NCBI RefSeq assembly: GCF_001969265.1
Contig: NZ_CP019304.1
Location: forward strand, 3,348,001-3,412,000
Direction of reading: 5' to 3'
Source of the DNA: Arthrobacter sp. QXT-31
Lineage (GTDB): Bacteria; Actinomycetota; Actinomycetes; Actinomycetales; Micrococcaceae
Length of the DNA stretch: 64,000 nucleotides
The stretch's first letter is position 1. Every line of letters begins with the position of its first letter. The notes below the pieces were generated by a model. It was not told the DNA's origin, made no database searches, and worked only from the letters and a program-made list of their open reading frames with translations. Position numbers and translations under genes: made by a program. Positions 54,596-63,686 of this stretch are shown here, in pieces.

Positions 54596-54703
54596 GCATA
54601 CCTTTGTACACAATGAAGTACAGTTATACCTGTGATGGCTATCACTGGCAACTTCTCCCTAGTAGAAACCTCTATTGCACCTTTGCATACCGTTGTATAC
54701 AGT
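54596..54703. promoter_or_regulatory. candidate GntR operators in the tctC-tcuA divergent region
   Basis: Two direct copies, 54596-54613 (gcatacctttgtacacaa) and 54685-54703 (gcataccgttgtataca plus gt), are 89 bases apart, about 8.5 helical turns. Each carries a TTGT-N2-ACA palindrome of the sort bound by FadR/VanR-type GntR regulators. The first lies nearer tctC, the second just before the tcuA ribosome site. The gntR gene at 56300 is the natural binder. Confidence 0.6.
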
Positions 54704-54735
54704 TGGATTCACCGACCCACTGAAAGGACCTATGG

Positions 54736-56229
54736 ATGTCTATTGGTAACGAAGCCAGGACCGAGAGCTTAGCCAGCGCTGACGTGATTGTGGTGGGCGG
54801 CGGAAACGCCGGATTCACCGCAGCGCACGCGGCGGCAGTGCGGGGGCGGAAGGTCATTCTGCTCGAAAAGGGCAGCGAGGACATGGGGGGCGGGAACAGC
54901 TTTTACACCGCCGGCGCCACACGCATCGCCCACAGCGGCCTCGCTGATCTGCTGGACTGGGTGGAACCGGACGAGCGGCATGACCGCACGGAAGTACCGC
55001 CGTACTCGGCCGATGAATACGCCGCTGACCTTGCGAAGGTCACGGAAGGCCGCAATGACCCGGACCTGACGAAGGTGCTGGTTGAGGAATCCCAGCCGAC
55101 GCTGCGCTGGCTCAACAGTCTGGGCCTGAAGTACCGCCTGATGTATGAACGCCAGGCCTATGAACGCACGGACGGCTCCTTCCTGTTCTGGGGCGGCCTT
55201 CACGTGGGCAACGTCGGCGGAGGCGAAGGACTAATCGCTGACCACACCCGGGTGGCGGCCGAGCTGGGCATCGAGGTGCGCTACGGCCATGCCGCGAAAA
55301 GCCTCGTGCTGGAGAACGGCCGCGTCACCGGCGTCGCGGTCGAAACAGCTGACGGGGAGGTGCGCCTGAGCGCAGAGTCGGTTATTCTCACGGCCGGCGG
55401 CTTCGAGTCAGACCCCGAGTGGCGACGGGAGCACTTGGGGGAAGGGTGGGAAAACGCCAAGGTCAGGGGCACTCCGTACAACACCGGCGACATGATCGCT
55501 GCGGCGCTGGAAGTCGGCGCCACCAAGGGCGGCGACTGGAGAACGTGTCACAGCGTGCAGTGGGACGCCTTCACCCCCACGAACGAGAGCAACCGGGAGC
55601 TTACCAACAGGCTGACCCGTCAGAGCTACCCCCTGGGCATCATCGTGAACGCCGAGGGCAGGCGTTTCCTGGACGAGGGAGCAGACTTCCGGAACTACAC
55701 CTACGCCAAGTACGGCAAGGAAATTCTGAAGCAGCCCGGGTCAGTGGCGTACCAGATTTTTGACGCAACCCTCCGGCCGATGCTCCGCACCGAAGAATAC
55801 GACATGCCAGGCATATCCGTGGAAGTTGCCGACACTCTCGAAGAACTGGCAACCAAGATCGGCATCGACCCTGAGAAACTGTCAAAGACCGTGAGTGACT
55901 TCAACAACTCCATCGACCGCAACGTCACCTTTGACCCCAATGTCAAAGACGGGCGCGCCGCGGCAACGGAGCCGGTCAAGAGTAACTGGGCCGCCCCCAT
56001 CGAAACCGGGCCCTTCTACGCCTACGGCGTCACCTGTGGCATCACCTTTACGTTCGGCGGCATCAAGGCCGACACCCACGGACGAGTCCTCGGCGCTGAC
56101 GGCAAACACATCGAGGGCCTTTTCGTAGCCGGCGAAATGCTGGGCGGCCTGTTCAGCACCAACTACCCAGGTGGTAGCGGGCTTGCTGCCGGATGCGTCT
56201 TCGGGCGACGGGCGGGAACTCTGGCGTAA
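54736..56229 (+). CDS. tcuA: FAD-dependent tricarballylate dehydrogenase
   Basis: Oxidises tricarballylate to cis-aconitate. The 497-residue flavoprotein of the fumarate-reductase/succinate-dehydrogenase class has the FAD motif VIVVGGGNAGFTAAHAAAVRG (read across residues 17-37), GGGNSFYTAGATRIAH, and the C-terminal ITFTFGGIKADTHGRVL and GEMLGGLFSTNYPGGSGLAAG. The ATG follows AAAGGA. It is divergent from tctCBA and followed by a GntR regulator, the layout of a tricarballylate-utilisation locus. The electron-transfer partner tcuB is missing from the window. Confidence 0.88.
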   Translation: MSIGNEARTESLASADVIVVGGGNAGFTAAHAAAVRGRKVILLEKGSEDMGGGNSFYTAGATRIAHSGLADLLDWVEPDERHDRTEVPPYSADEYAADLAKVTEGRNDPDLTKVLVEESQPTLRWLNSLGLKYRLMYERQAYERTDGSFLFWGGLHVGNVGGGEGLIADHTRVAAELGIEVRYGHAAKSLVLENGRVTGVAVETADGEVRLSAESVILTAGGFESDPEWRREHLGEGWENAKVRGTPYNTGDMIAAALEVGATKGGDWRTCHSVQWDAFTPTNESNRELTNRLTRQSYPLGIIVNAEGRRFLDEGADFRNYTYAKYGKEILKQPGSVAYQIFDATLRPMLRTEEYDMPGISVEVADTLEELATKIGIDPEKLSKTVSDFNNSIDRNVTFDPNVKDGRAAATEPVKSNWAAPIETGPFYAYGVTCGITFTFGGIKADTHGRVLGADGKHIEGLFVAGEMLGGLFSTNYPGGSGLAAGCVFGRRAGTLA

Positions 56230-56299
56230 AGTTGCTTCGAACACGCCGCCGCAGCGGCACGTGAGCACTGTTCAGCCCCATTTTCCAAGGACCAGTCAA

Positions 56300-56992
56300 G
56301 TGACGGATACAGCATCAGCCCCACGCGTGGATGGCGAAACCATCTTCCTGACACTGCGCGGCGAAATCCTGGCCGGAGTCCATCAACCCGGAACCGCCAT
56401 CCGGGAAACGTCACTAGCTGAACGCTTCGGCGTCTCCCGTACACCCGTACGGGAGGCGCTGTCGCGACTCCAGCACGAGCGTCTCCTTGAGCGGGTAGCT
56501 AGGGGTCTGCAGGTTCCACAGGTAGACCCGCAGCAGGTCATTCAGATCTATGACATGCGCATCCTCCTCGAGGAAGAAGCCGCGCGGCAAGCAGCCAAAG
56601 CCCGTCAGTTCCCGGACCTCATGCGGCTCGAGGCCCTGCTGCAGCGCGATAGGCAACTTCAGGACCCGGACGACCACACCAGAATCACAACAAACCTCGA
56701 GTTCCATGCGGCCATGTGGAACTGCGCTCACAACGCGGTCCTCAGGGACCTTCTGGACCGGCTGTCAACGCACCTGATCCACGCGCCCCGGTCCACGCTC
56801 TCCACAGGAAACCGCTGGGCCGAATCTTTGGATGAGCACGAGGCACTAATTCATGCCATCGAACAGCAAGACAGCGATGCGGCCGGAAAAATTGCCCGCC
56901 AGCACATGGAAACGGCGCGTACCCTGCGCTTGCAACTGCTCCGAGAGACGGCCCTGCAACATCCGCTGGCAGACCACCGGTCCCAGCGGTAG
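56300..56992 (+). CDS. GntR family regulator (FadR/FCD subfamily)
   Basis: A 230-residue regulator. The winged helix (GETIFLTLRGEILAGVHQPG, FGVSRTPVREALSRLQHERLLE) is followed by an all-helical FCD ligand domain (IYDMRILLEEEAARQAAKA, LDEHEALIHAIEQQD with metal-ligand His). Start GTG 56300 follows AAGGA by eight bases; an upstream open frame overlaps the tcuA end and is less likely. It probably senses a tricarboxylate and controls the divergent tct and tcu genes. Confidence 0.88.
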   Translation: MTDTASAPRVDGETIFLTLRGEILAGVHQPGTAIRETSLAERFGVSRTPVREALSRLQHERLLERVARGLQVPQVDPQQVIQIYDMRILLEEEAARQAAKARQFPDLMRLEALLQRDRQLQDPDDHTRITTNLEFHAAMWNCAHNAVLRDLLDRLSTHLIHAPRSTLSTGNRWAESLDEHEALIHAIEQQDSDAAGKIARQHMETARTLRLQLLRETALQHPLADHRSQR

Positions 56993-57288
56993 CGCTGACC
57001 CCTCCGGGCGGCAGAAACGGCCATAATCCGGGGGAACCGTTTTATTGACTGCCGGAACCCGTTCCGGCATGCGTGAGCCCTGATCCTGCATGCCTTCGCA
57101 ACAGCAGCCCGAAAGTCGGGCGCAGGACAAGGCCAACGCGTGGGAGGCGGGGCGGCTCCAATGTTGCCCTGCCTCCTCCAACTCACACACGCCCGGCTGC
57201 AACACCGCAGAACCTGGACGATCCTGATCTGTGGGAGAGTGTCCCGTCAGGAGCGTCCCAGTTTAAAGACGACTGACCCCGGTACTCC
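56993..57288. other. gap with a small hairpin
   Basis: No gene is seen. A perfect nine-bp hairpin (tgccggaac / gttccggca, 57050-57069 with a two-base loop) may end gntR transcription, although no T run follows. Confidence 0.4.
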
Positions 57289-57430
57289 TTACGGGGTGAG
57301 CAGGAGCTTGCCGTTGGCCGCCCGCGACTGCAGCAGCTCGTGGGCGCGCCGGACCTCCGCCAGGGGGAATGTGCCGGCGACGCGGACGTCGAGCGATCCG
57401 TTGAGCTACGCGGCGGCCGTCAAGAGGCCT
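57289..57430 (-). pseudogene. C-terminal remnant of a zinc-type quinone oxidoreductase
   Basis: Read on the minus strand, the last 39 codons (LDVRVAGTFPLAEVRRAHEL, then RAANGKLLLTP and TAA at 57289) are the usual end of an NADPH:quinone-reductase-like dehydrogenase. An in-frame TAG at 57406-57408 interrupts it, and similarity stops at the end of the rox gene. It is a deletion remnant with no start. Confidence 0.72.
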
Positions 57431-57431
57431 G

Positions 57432-58928
<1,497 letters not shown>

Positions 58929-58938
58929 TTATTGAGCC

Positions 58939-59436
58939 ATGTCTATTGTAAGTCGATTGGTCCTCCCGCTTCGGGTCCTGCTGGTGATGGTGTTCCTCGG
59001 GCTGCTGGTGGCCCAGGTGATGTCGTTCCCCGGCGAGTTTCTCTTCACCCGCGAGGAGGGGCCGCGGATGGATCCGTGGCGCTGGCCCATGCTCCTGTTT
59101 TTCGAGCTGGAAGCCGTGTGCCTGCAGGTTGTGATCGTGTGCATCTGGCGGCTGCTGACCCTGGTCCAGCGCGGCCGGATCTTCACCCCGGCCTCGCTGC
59201 GGTGGGTGGACGTGATCATGTGGGCGTTCGTCTCGGCGTGGCTGCTGCTGGCGGTCATGGCAGGATCCCTCATCTCGTACATCTACTTCACCCCCGAACT
59301 GCGCGACCCCGGACTGCCTGCGGTGCTGATCGGCATCACGCTGATTGGTGCGGTGCTGGTTCTGCTGATCGTGGTGCTGCGCGATCTGCTGCGGCAGGCG
59401 ACGTCACTGCAGGCCGACATGGAAGGGGTGATCTGA
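58939..59436 (+). CDS. DUF2975 membrane protein
   Basis: A 165-residue protein with four helices, at about residues 8-28, 48-70, 90-112 and 125-148. It matches the DUF2975 pattern, in which a four-helix protein precedes a small Xre regulator. The function is unknown. The stop overlaps the following start (TGATG). A candidate promoter (TTGACT at 58904, GATTAT at 58927) precedes it. Confidence 0.82.
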   Translation: MSIVSRLVLPLRVLLVMVFLGLLVAQVMSFPGEFLFTREEGPRMDPWRWPMLLFFELEAVCLQVVIVCIWRLLTLVQRGRIFTPASLRWVDVIMWAFVSAWLLLAVMAGSLISYIYFTPELRDPGLPAVLIGITLIGAVLVLLIVVLRDLLRQATSLQADMEGVI

Positions 59437-59720
59437 TGGCAATCGTGGTGCGCATCGACGTCGAACTCGCCAAACGCAAGATGAGCGTGGGGGAGTTTGC
59501 CGAGCGGGTGGGGATCACCCCCGCCAACGTGGCGGTGCTGAAGAACGGCCGGGCCAAGGCGGTCCGATTCAGCACGCTGGATGCGATGTGCCGGGTCCTG
59601 AACTGCCAGGCGGGCGACCTGCTCGAGTGGGTCGACGACGGCCCTGCCGGCGATGCTGCTGCCGATGGAACGGGGACGGGCGGCGATCCGGCGGCGGGCG
59701 GCGATCCGGGGGAGGGCTAA
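59436..59720 (+). CDS. small Xre-family regulator
   Basis: A 94-residue protein. Residues 1-66 are a Cro/CI-type HTH of the YozG kind (KRKMSVGEFAERVGITPANV, LKNGRAKAVRFSTLDAMCRVL, CQAGDLLEWV). Residues 68-94 are a Gly/Asp/Ala-rich tail. It is coupled to the DUF2975 gene by one shared base. Such pairs may autoregulate. It overlaps the convergent gene at 59717 by four bases. Confidence 0.88.
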   Translation: MAIVVRIDVELAKRKMSVGEFAERVGITPANVAVLKNGRAKAVRFSTLDAMCRVLNCQAGDLLEWVDDGPAGDAAADGTGTGGDPAAGGDPGEG

Positions 59721-60136
59721 GACCCGCGGGGCACTCTGTCCGGGTGCACCATGTCACCGAATCCGTGCACCATCCAGCGGCCGTGGTCCGGACGCCACAC
59801 GAGCGTGATCAGCAGCGGGTCGTCCAGTGCTGCGGGAGGTGTCAGGGCCATATGTGCCTGGGCTTCGCGGATGACGCGCATATAACAGACGTCCAGGTCG
59901 CCGTGGGCGTAGACAGCTTCCTGCAGCATGCCGGGGTCTTCGATGGAGTCCAGCAGGGCGGCGGCGATTTCGAAGGATCCCCACAGGGGCCGCGACTCCG
60001 GGGTGACGATCAGGTGCAGGTCGTCCAGGTTCCTTGCCCTGTCGTGCAGCGCCCTGAAGAACCAGTATCCGATCCGGCGTGGATCGTCAGCTATCTCCTG
60101 CGATTCTTCCGACTCCAGGTCAAAGTCCCTAGTCAT
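59717..60136 (-). CDS. hypothetical protein, 139 residues
   Basis: An acidic soluble protein starting MTRDFDLESEESQEIADDP, with RIGYWFFRALHDRARNLDDLH and a C-terminal strand region (LITLVWRPDHGRWMVHGFGDMV). It has coding-type composition and a sharp start divergent from arsR. I do not recognise the family; the end looks like an NTF2-like or SnoaL-type fold, but this is a guess. Confidence 0.65.
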   Translation of the reverse strand: MTRDFDLESEESQEIADDPRRIGYWFFRALHDRARNLDDLHLIVTPESRPLWGSFEIAAALLDSIEDPGMLQEAVYAHGDLDVCYMRVIREAQAHMALTPPAALDDPLLITLVWRPDHGRWMVHGFGDMVHPDRVPRGS

Positions 60137-60192
60137 GGCATAAAGCTACTCGCGGGACAGTGCGCTGGCGAGAGGTTGGCACGGTAACGGTC

Positions 60193-60237
60193 TTGCATCA
60201 AACATAGACGAGTGTAAATATTTATATGTGTCTATGT
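60193..60237 (+). promoter_or_regulatory. ars promoter and ArsR operator
   Basis: An inverted repeat acatagac (60202-60209) and gtctatgt (60230-60237) encloses a perfect 10-bp AT-rich palindrome (taaatattta, 60215-60224). TTGCAT (60193) and AATATT (60217) are spaced like -35 and -10 boxes. The site overlaps the arsR start, so repression by ArsR and a leaderless or nearly leaderless mRNA are both likely. Confidence 0.7.
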
Positions 60238-60584
60238 CTTTGGAGCTGACCCCGGTCCAGACGGTCGCCTGCTGCTCGCCCCTGGCGCGGGAGCCTTTGT
60301 CCGAGAACGAGGCGGCGCAGATCGCCCCGCTGCTGAAGGCGCTGGCCGATCCGGTCCGGCTGCGGCTGATGTCCCTGGTCGCCTCGCACGAGGGCGGCGA
60401 GGCGTGCGTCTGCGACCTGAACGACGCCTTCGAGCTCTCGCAGCCGACCATCAGCCACCACCTGAAGCTCCTGCACGAGGTGGGTTTGCTGGACCGTGAG
60501 AAGCGCGGAGTCTGGGTCTACTACCGTGCCCGGACCGAGGCGCTGCAGAGCCTCGCGGCTCTGATTGGGGGACAGGCCAAATGA
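60228..60584 (+). CDS. arsR: ArsR-family arsenic-responsive repressor
   Basis: A 118-residue winged-helix repressor. With GTG 60228 as start, an N-terminal Cys pair falls at C15-C16 (VACCSPLA), the positions used by Corynebacterium glutamicum ArsR. A second pair, C60 and C62 (EACVCDL), lies in the helix used by E. coli-type ArsR. The recognition helix is LSQPTISHHLKLLHEVGLL. ATG 60234 is an alternative start. No ribosome site is seen before either, consistent with a leaderless message. It overlaps the channel gene by ATGA. Confidence 0.93.
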   Translation: MSMSLELTPVQTVACCSPLAREPLSENEAAQIAPLLKALADPVRLRLMSLVASHEGGEACVCDLNDAFELSQPTISHHLKLLHEVGLLDREKRGVWVYYRARTEALQSLAALIGGQAK

Positions 60585-61279
60585 GCATCCTCGCCCGCCG
60601 GGCCGCGGCCGAGGTCATCGGCACCGCCTTTCTGGTGATGGCCGTCGTCGGGTCCGGTGTGATGGCCACGCGGCTGTCCCCGGACGACGTCGGGCTGCAG
60701 CTTTTGCAGAATAGCCTCGCCACGGGCGCCGCCCTGGTGGCGCTGATTGTCGCCCTGCAGCCGGTCTCGGCCTCCTTCAACCCGGTGGTGACGCTGGTTG
60801 AGCGGGCCCTGGGCATGCTCGACACCAGGACGGCAGCGGGACTGGTCGGCGCCCAGTTCGCCGGCGGTCTGGCCGGCACCATCGCCGCGAACCTGATGTT
60901 CGGCCTGGACGCGGTCACCGTCTCCACGCAGGAACGCACCGGCGCGGGGCTGTGGCTGGGCGAGGTCATCGCCACAGTAGGGCTGCTGCTGGTCGTCTTC
61001 GGCGCCGTCCGGTCCGGCCGGGCGGACCGGGTGGCGTTCGCCGTCGGCGGCTACATCGCCGCGGCGTACTGGTTCACCAGCTCCACCAGCTTCGCCAATC
61101 CCGCGGTGACCCTAGCCAGAACTGTCACTGACAGCTTTACCGGCATCGCGCCGTCGTCGGTACCGGCATTCATCCTGGCCCAACTGCTCGGTGGCGCCGC
61201 CGGCTATGTCCTGGTCCGTTTCCTTTACCCGACTCTCGCAACCTCCGCCGTCGAGGCCGACCGAAAGGTGCTCTCATGA
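60581..61279 (+). CDS. MIP-family channel of the ars operon (AqpS-like)
   Basis: A 232-residue aquaglyceroporin with six helices. The first NPA box is NPV (SASFNPVVTL) and the second is a normal NPA (SFANPAVTLAR). In Sinorhizobium, an ars-operon aquaglyceroporin (AqpS) lets arsenite leave the cell down its gradient. The position between arsR and arsC, with four-base overlaps on both sides, predicts the same task here. It is less likely to be a water channel. Confidence 0.88.
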   Translation: MSILARRAAAEVIGTAFLVMAVVGSGVMATRLSPDDVGLQLLQNSLATGAALVALIVALQPVSASFNPVVTLVERALGMLDTRTAAGLVGAQFAGGLAGTIAANLMFGLDAVTVSTQERTGAGLWLGEVIATVGLLLVVFGAVRSGRADRVAFAVGGYIAAAYWFTSSTSFANPAVTLARTVTDSFTGIAPSSVPAFILAQLLGGAAGYVLVRFLYPTLATSAVEADRKVLS

Positions 61280-61686
61280 GCCAGAAGCCCTCCGTCCTGT
61301 TCGTCTGCGTCCACAACGCCGGCCGCTCCCAGATGGCCGCGGCGTTCCTCACCACGCTGTCCCGGGGCGCGATCGAGGTCCGCTCCGCCGGGTCCCAGCC
61401 CGCCGAGAAGGTGAACCCGGCCGCGGTGCAGGCCATGGCCGAGGTGGGCATCGACATGTCCGCCGAGATCCCCAAGGTCCTCACCACCGAGGCGGTGCAG
61501 GACTCCGACGTCGTGATCACCATGGGCTGCGGCGATGAGTGCCCCTATTTCCCGGGCAAGCGCTATGAGGACTGGGTCCTGGAAGACCCGGCCGGCAAGG
61601 GCGTCGAGTCCGTCCGGCCCATCCGCGACGAGATCAAAACCCGGGTCGAGGCCCTGATCGCCTCCCTGACCCCGGCCACCGCATAA
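61276..61686 (+). CDS. arsC: arsenate reductase, low-molecular-weight phosphatase type
   Basis: Reduces arsenate to arsenite in the cytoplasm. The 136-residue protein starts with the phosphate-binding loop CVHNAGRSQMA (C-x5-R-S). Further Cys in MGCGDECPYFPGKRYEDW supply the redox shuttle. The Asp general acid lies in LEDPAGKG. The reductant may be thioredoxin or, in actinobacteria, mycothiol/mycoredoxin. The start overlaps the channel gene (ATGA). Confidence 0.93.
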   Translation: MSQKPSVLFVCVHNAGRSQMAAAFLTTLSRGAIEVRSAGSQPAEKVNPAAVQAMAEVGIDMSAEIPKVLTTEAVQDSDVVITMGCGDECPYFPGKRYEDWVLEDPAGKGVESVRPIRDEIKTRVEALIASLTPATA

Positions 61687-61716
61687 ACCAACCCGCCAGG
61701 GGAGGGGGTGACACAC

Positions 61717-61773
61717 ATGAACACCGGCTGCTGCGACGACGACTGCTGTGACGACGGACAGGGCTGCTGCTGA
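61717..61773 (+). CDS. 18-residue peptide ORF with three Cys-Cys pairs
   Basis: ATG 61717 is eight bases after a strong GGGGAGGGGG. The product is MNTGCCDDDCCDDGQGCC, with Cys-Cys pairs at 5-6, 10-11 and 17-18 separated by Asp/Gly. Six of 18 residues are Cys. It starts 31 bases after arsC and should be on the same transcript. Vicinal Cys pairs bind arsenite well, so an arsenite-buffering, carrier or signalling role is plausible. I do not know a named family. The alternative is chance in a ctg/cga-rich sequence. Confidence 0.6.
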   Translation: MNTGCCDDDCCDDGQGCC

Positions 61774-61792
61774 CTGCCCTCCCGCTTTCCTG

Positions 61793-61858
61793 CCCAACTA
61801 ACTCGCAGTTGTAGTCGTTTTGGGCCCTCAAAACGACTACAACTGCGAGTTAGTTGGG
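61793..61858. repeat. perfect 29-bp inverted repeat inside the ars operon
   Basis: The arms at 61793-61821 and 61830-61858 are exactly complementary, with an eight-base loop (gggccctc). The core is actcgcagttgtagtcg. It lies 20 bases after the Cys-Cys peptide ORF and before the flavoprotein gene. No T run follows on the plus strand. It may be a terminator or attenuator, an mRNA end stabiliser or a copy of a genomic repeat. Confidence 0.85.
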
Positions 61859-61899
61859 CTCCCAGCCGCCGAACTCACTCCTACACGAAAGTGGACAGC

Positions 61900-63279
61900 A
61901 TGACTGCACTGAATTCCCTGCCCGTCGCCGTGATCGGTGCCGGACCTGTTGGCCTGGCAGCGGCCGCGCACCTGCTCGAGCGCGGGCTGGAACCGCTGGT
62001 CCTCGAAGCCGGCCAAGCGGTCGGTGCCGCCCTGCGCGAATGGGGCCACGTCCGGCTGTTCTCCACTTGGCAGTACAACCTCGACGCCGCCGCCGTCCGT
62101 CTCCTGGAACGCGTCGGCTGGCAGGCACCCCGGCCCACCGCGCTGCCCTACGGATCGCAGATCGCCGCGGACTACCTCGAACCCCTGGCCGCCACACCCG
62201 AACTCAAAGACCGGATCCGCACCGGGGTCCGGGTTGTTGCCGTCACCCGGCATGGCATGGACAAGGGCCGCAGCCTGGGCCGCGACGAGACTCCGTTCCT
62301 CCTCCGGATACAGCACAGCAACGGCGACGTCACTGAAGTTCTGGCCCAGGCCGTCATCGACGCCTCCGGAACCTGGGCCACCCCGGCGCCCCTCGGTACC
62401 TCCGGGCTGCCCGCCCCGGGGGAGGCCGAAGCCCGGACCGCCGGCTTGGTCACCGGACCCCTGCCCGACGTCACCAAGGACGGCTTCGCCGGCCGCCGCA
62501 CCCTGGTCATCGGATCCGGGCATTCGGCCGCGAACATGGTCCTTGACCTGGCCCGCCTGGCTCGCACTCATCCCGGAACCGAGGTTCTTTGGGCCATTCG
62601 CGCCGTAACGCCGGCGCGTGCCTACGGCGGCGGTGACGCCGACCAGCTGCCCGCCCGCGGGCAGCTCGGCGCCCGGCTCCGCACCGCCGTCGAAACCGGA
62701 GCAGTACGGCTCCTGACCAGCTTCCAGACCAGCCGCCTCGAATCCGCCAGCAGCGGTGTGGTGACCGTCCACGCCGTCGATGGCCGCAGCGTCGAGGCTG
62801 AGCGGATCATCGCCGCCACCGGGTTCCGGCCCGACCTGACCATCCTCTCCGAGCTGCGGCTGGACCTGGACCCCGCCGTCGATGCGCCCAAGGAGCTGGG
62901 ACCGCTGATCGACCCGGACTTCCACAGCTGCGGCACCGTCCCGGCGCACGGTGCGAGGATCCTGGCCCAGCCGGAGAAAGACTTCTACCTTGCCGGCATG
63001 AAATCCTATGGCCGGGCGCCCACCTTCCTCATGGCCACCGGTTATGAACAGGTGCGCTCCATCGCCGCCGCCCTGGCCGGGGACACTGCAGCCGCGGACG
63101 CCGTCGAACTCGAACTCCCCGAAACCGGCGTCTGCTCCACAAACATCCCCGATCCCACAGGCTTCACGGAAGAACCCGCCGGGGACCCGCGCTGCGGAGG
63201 CTCGGATCCCGTCCCCGCCACGTTCGGATTTCCCAGCGGACTCCAGCACGGCCGTGTCGGAGAAACAGCCCTCCCGTGA
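61900..63279 (+). CDS. ars-operon flavin-dependent monooxygenase-like protein (ArsO-like)
   Basis: A 459-residue flavoprotein with two dinucleotide motifs: VAVIGAGPVGLAAAAHLLERG at the N-terminus (FAD) and TLVIGSGHSAANMVLDLARLA near residue 205 (NADPH). It resembles the flavin monooxygenase-type proteins often found in actinobacterial ars operons. The substrate is unproven. A C-terminal tail contains two Cys (GVCSTNIP, DPRCGGSD). Start ATG 61900 is used; GTG 61891 is possible. The inverted repeat at 61793 separates it from the upstream ars genes. Confidence 0.8.
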   Translation: MTALNSLPVAVIGAGPVGLAAAAHLLERGLEPLVLEAGQAVGAALREWGHVRLFSTWQYNLDAAAVRLLERVGWQAPRPTALPYGSQIAADYLEPLAATPELKDRIRTGVRVVAVTRHGMDKGRSLGRDETPFLLRIQHSNGDVTEVLAQAVIDASGTWATPAPLGTSGLPAPGEAEARTAGLVTGPLPDVTKDGFAGRRTLVIGSGHSAANMVLDLARLARTHPGTEVLWAIRAVTPARAYGGGDADQLPARGQLGARLRTAVETGAVRLLTSFQTSRLESASSGVVTVHAVDGRSVEAERIIAATGFRPDLTILSELRLDLDPAVDAPKELGPLIDPDFHSCGTVPAHGARILAQPEKDFYLAGMKSYGRAPTFLMATGYEQVRSIAAALAGDTAAADAVELELPETGVCSTNIPDPTGFTEEPAGDPRCGGSDPVPATFGFPSGLQHGRVGETALP

Positions 63280-63355
63280 CTCGGCAGGGCTCTCCCGGAG
63301 GGAATGGGCGTTCAACCCAGCCGGCATCGACGGCCACTGATCCGCTGCAGCGACC

Positions 63356-63595
63356 CTACTGCCTTTGAACTATGTCGTCCGCGACCCGGTGAAGATCCTG
63401 GGCCCAGCCGGTGGAACGGTTGCGTGTTCCCGAACCGGCCTCAAAGTTGGTGAGCGCTTCCGCTATGCGCTCCAAGGCCTCCGAGATGTTGGCCTTGACG
63501 GCTTCATAGCCTTCCTCCGAGCGGGGATCTGCCGAGGCTACCTTCAGCAGCTCCGCACCGGCCGCGATGATCAGTGAAGCCTCGTACTCGTTCAC
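63356..63595 (-). CDS. small hypothetical protein, 79 residues
   Basis: Starts at GTG 63595 (NEYEASLIIAAGAELLKVA), with a GAGG shortly upstream on its strand. The product is helical and acidic, with ISEALERIAEALTNFEAG as a likely amphipathic helix and a basic-acidic end. I recognise no family. The frame is open upstream, but that part lies in the gap beside the reductase gene and is Arg-rich, so it is probably not coding. Confidence 0.55.
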   Translation of the reverse strand: MNEYEASLIIAAGAELLKVASADPRSEEGYEAVKANISEALERIAEALTNFEAGSGTRNRSTGWAQDLHRVADDIVQRQ

Positions 63596-63686
63596 ACTCG
63601 TACCTCGGATTTTCTTGGTGGTCGATGGTGCGCGATCTGCCTGCCAGCACAACTGTACATCCGCCTCCCGGTGTCCTGCCGGGAAC

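Noticed and set aside
60785..60805. ctggttgagc inside the aquaporin gene as another copy of the short repeat
   Set aside because: Only the first ten bases match; the rest (gggccctgg) does not, and the encoded residues are conserved in the channel family.
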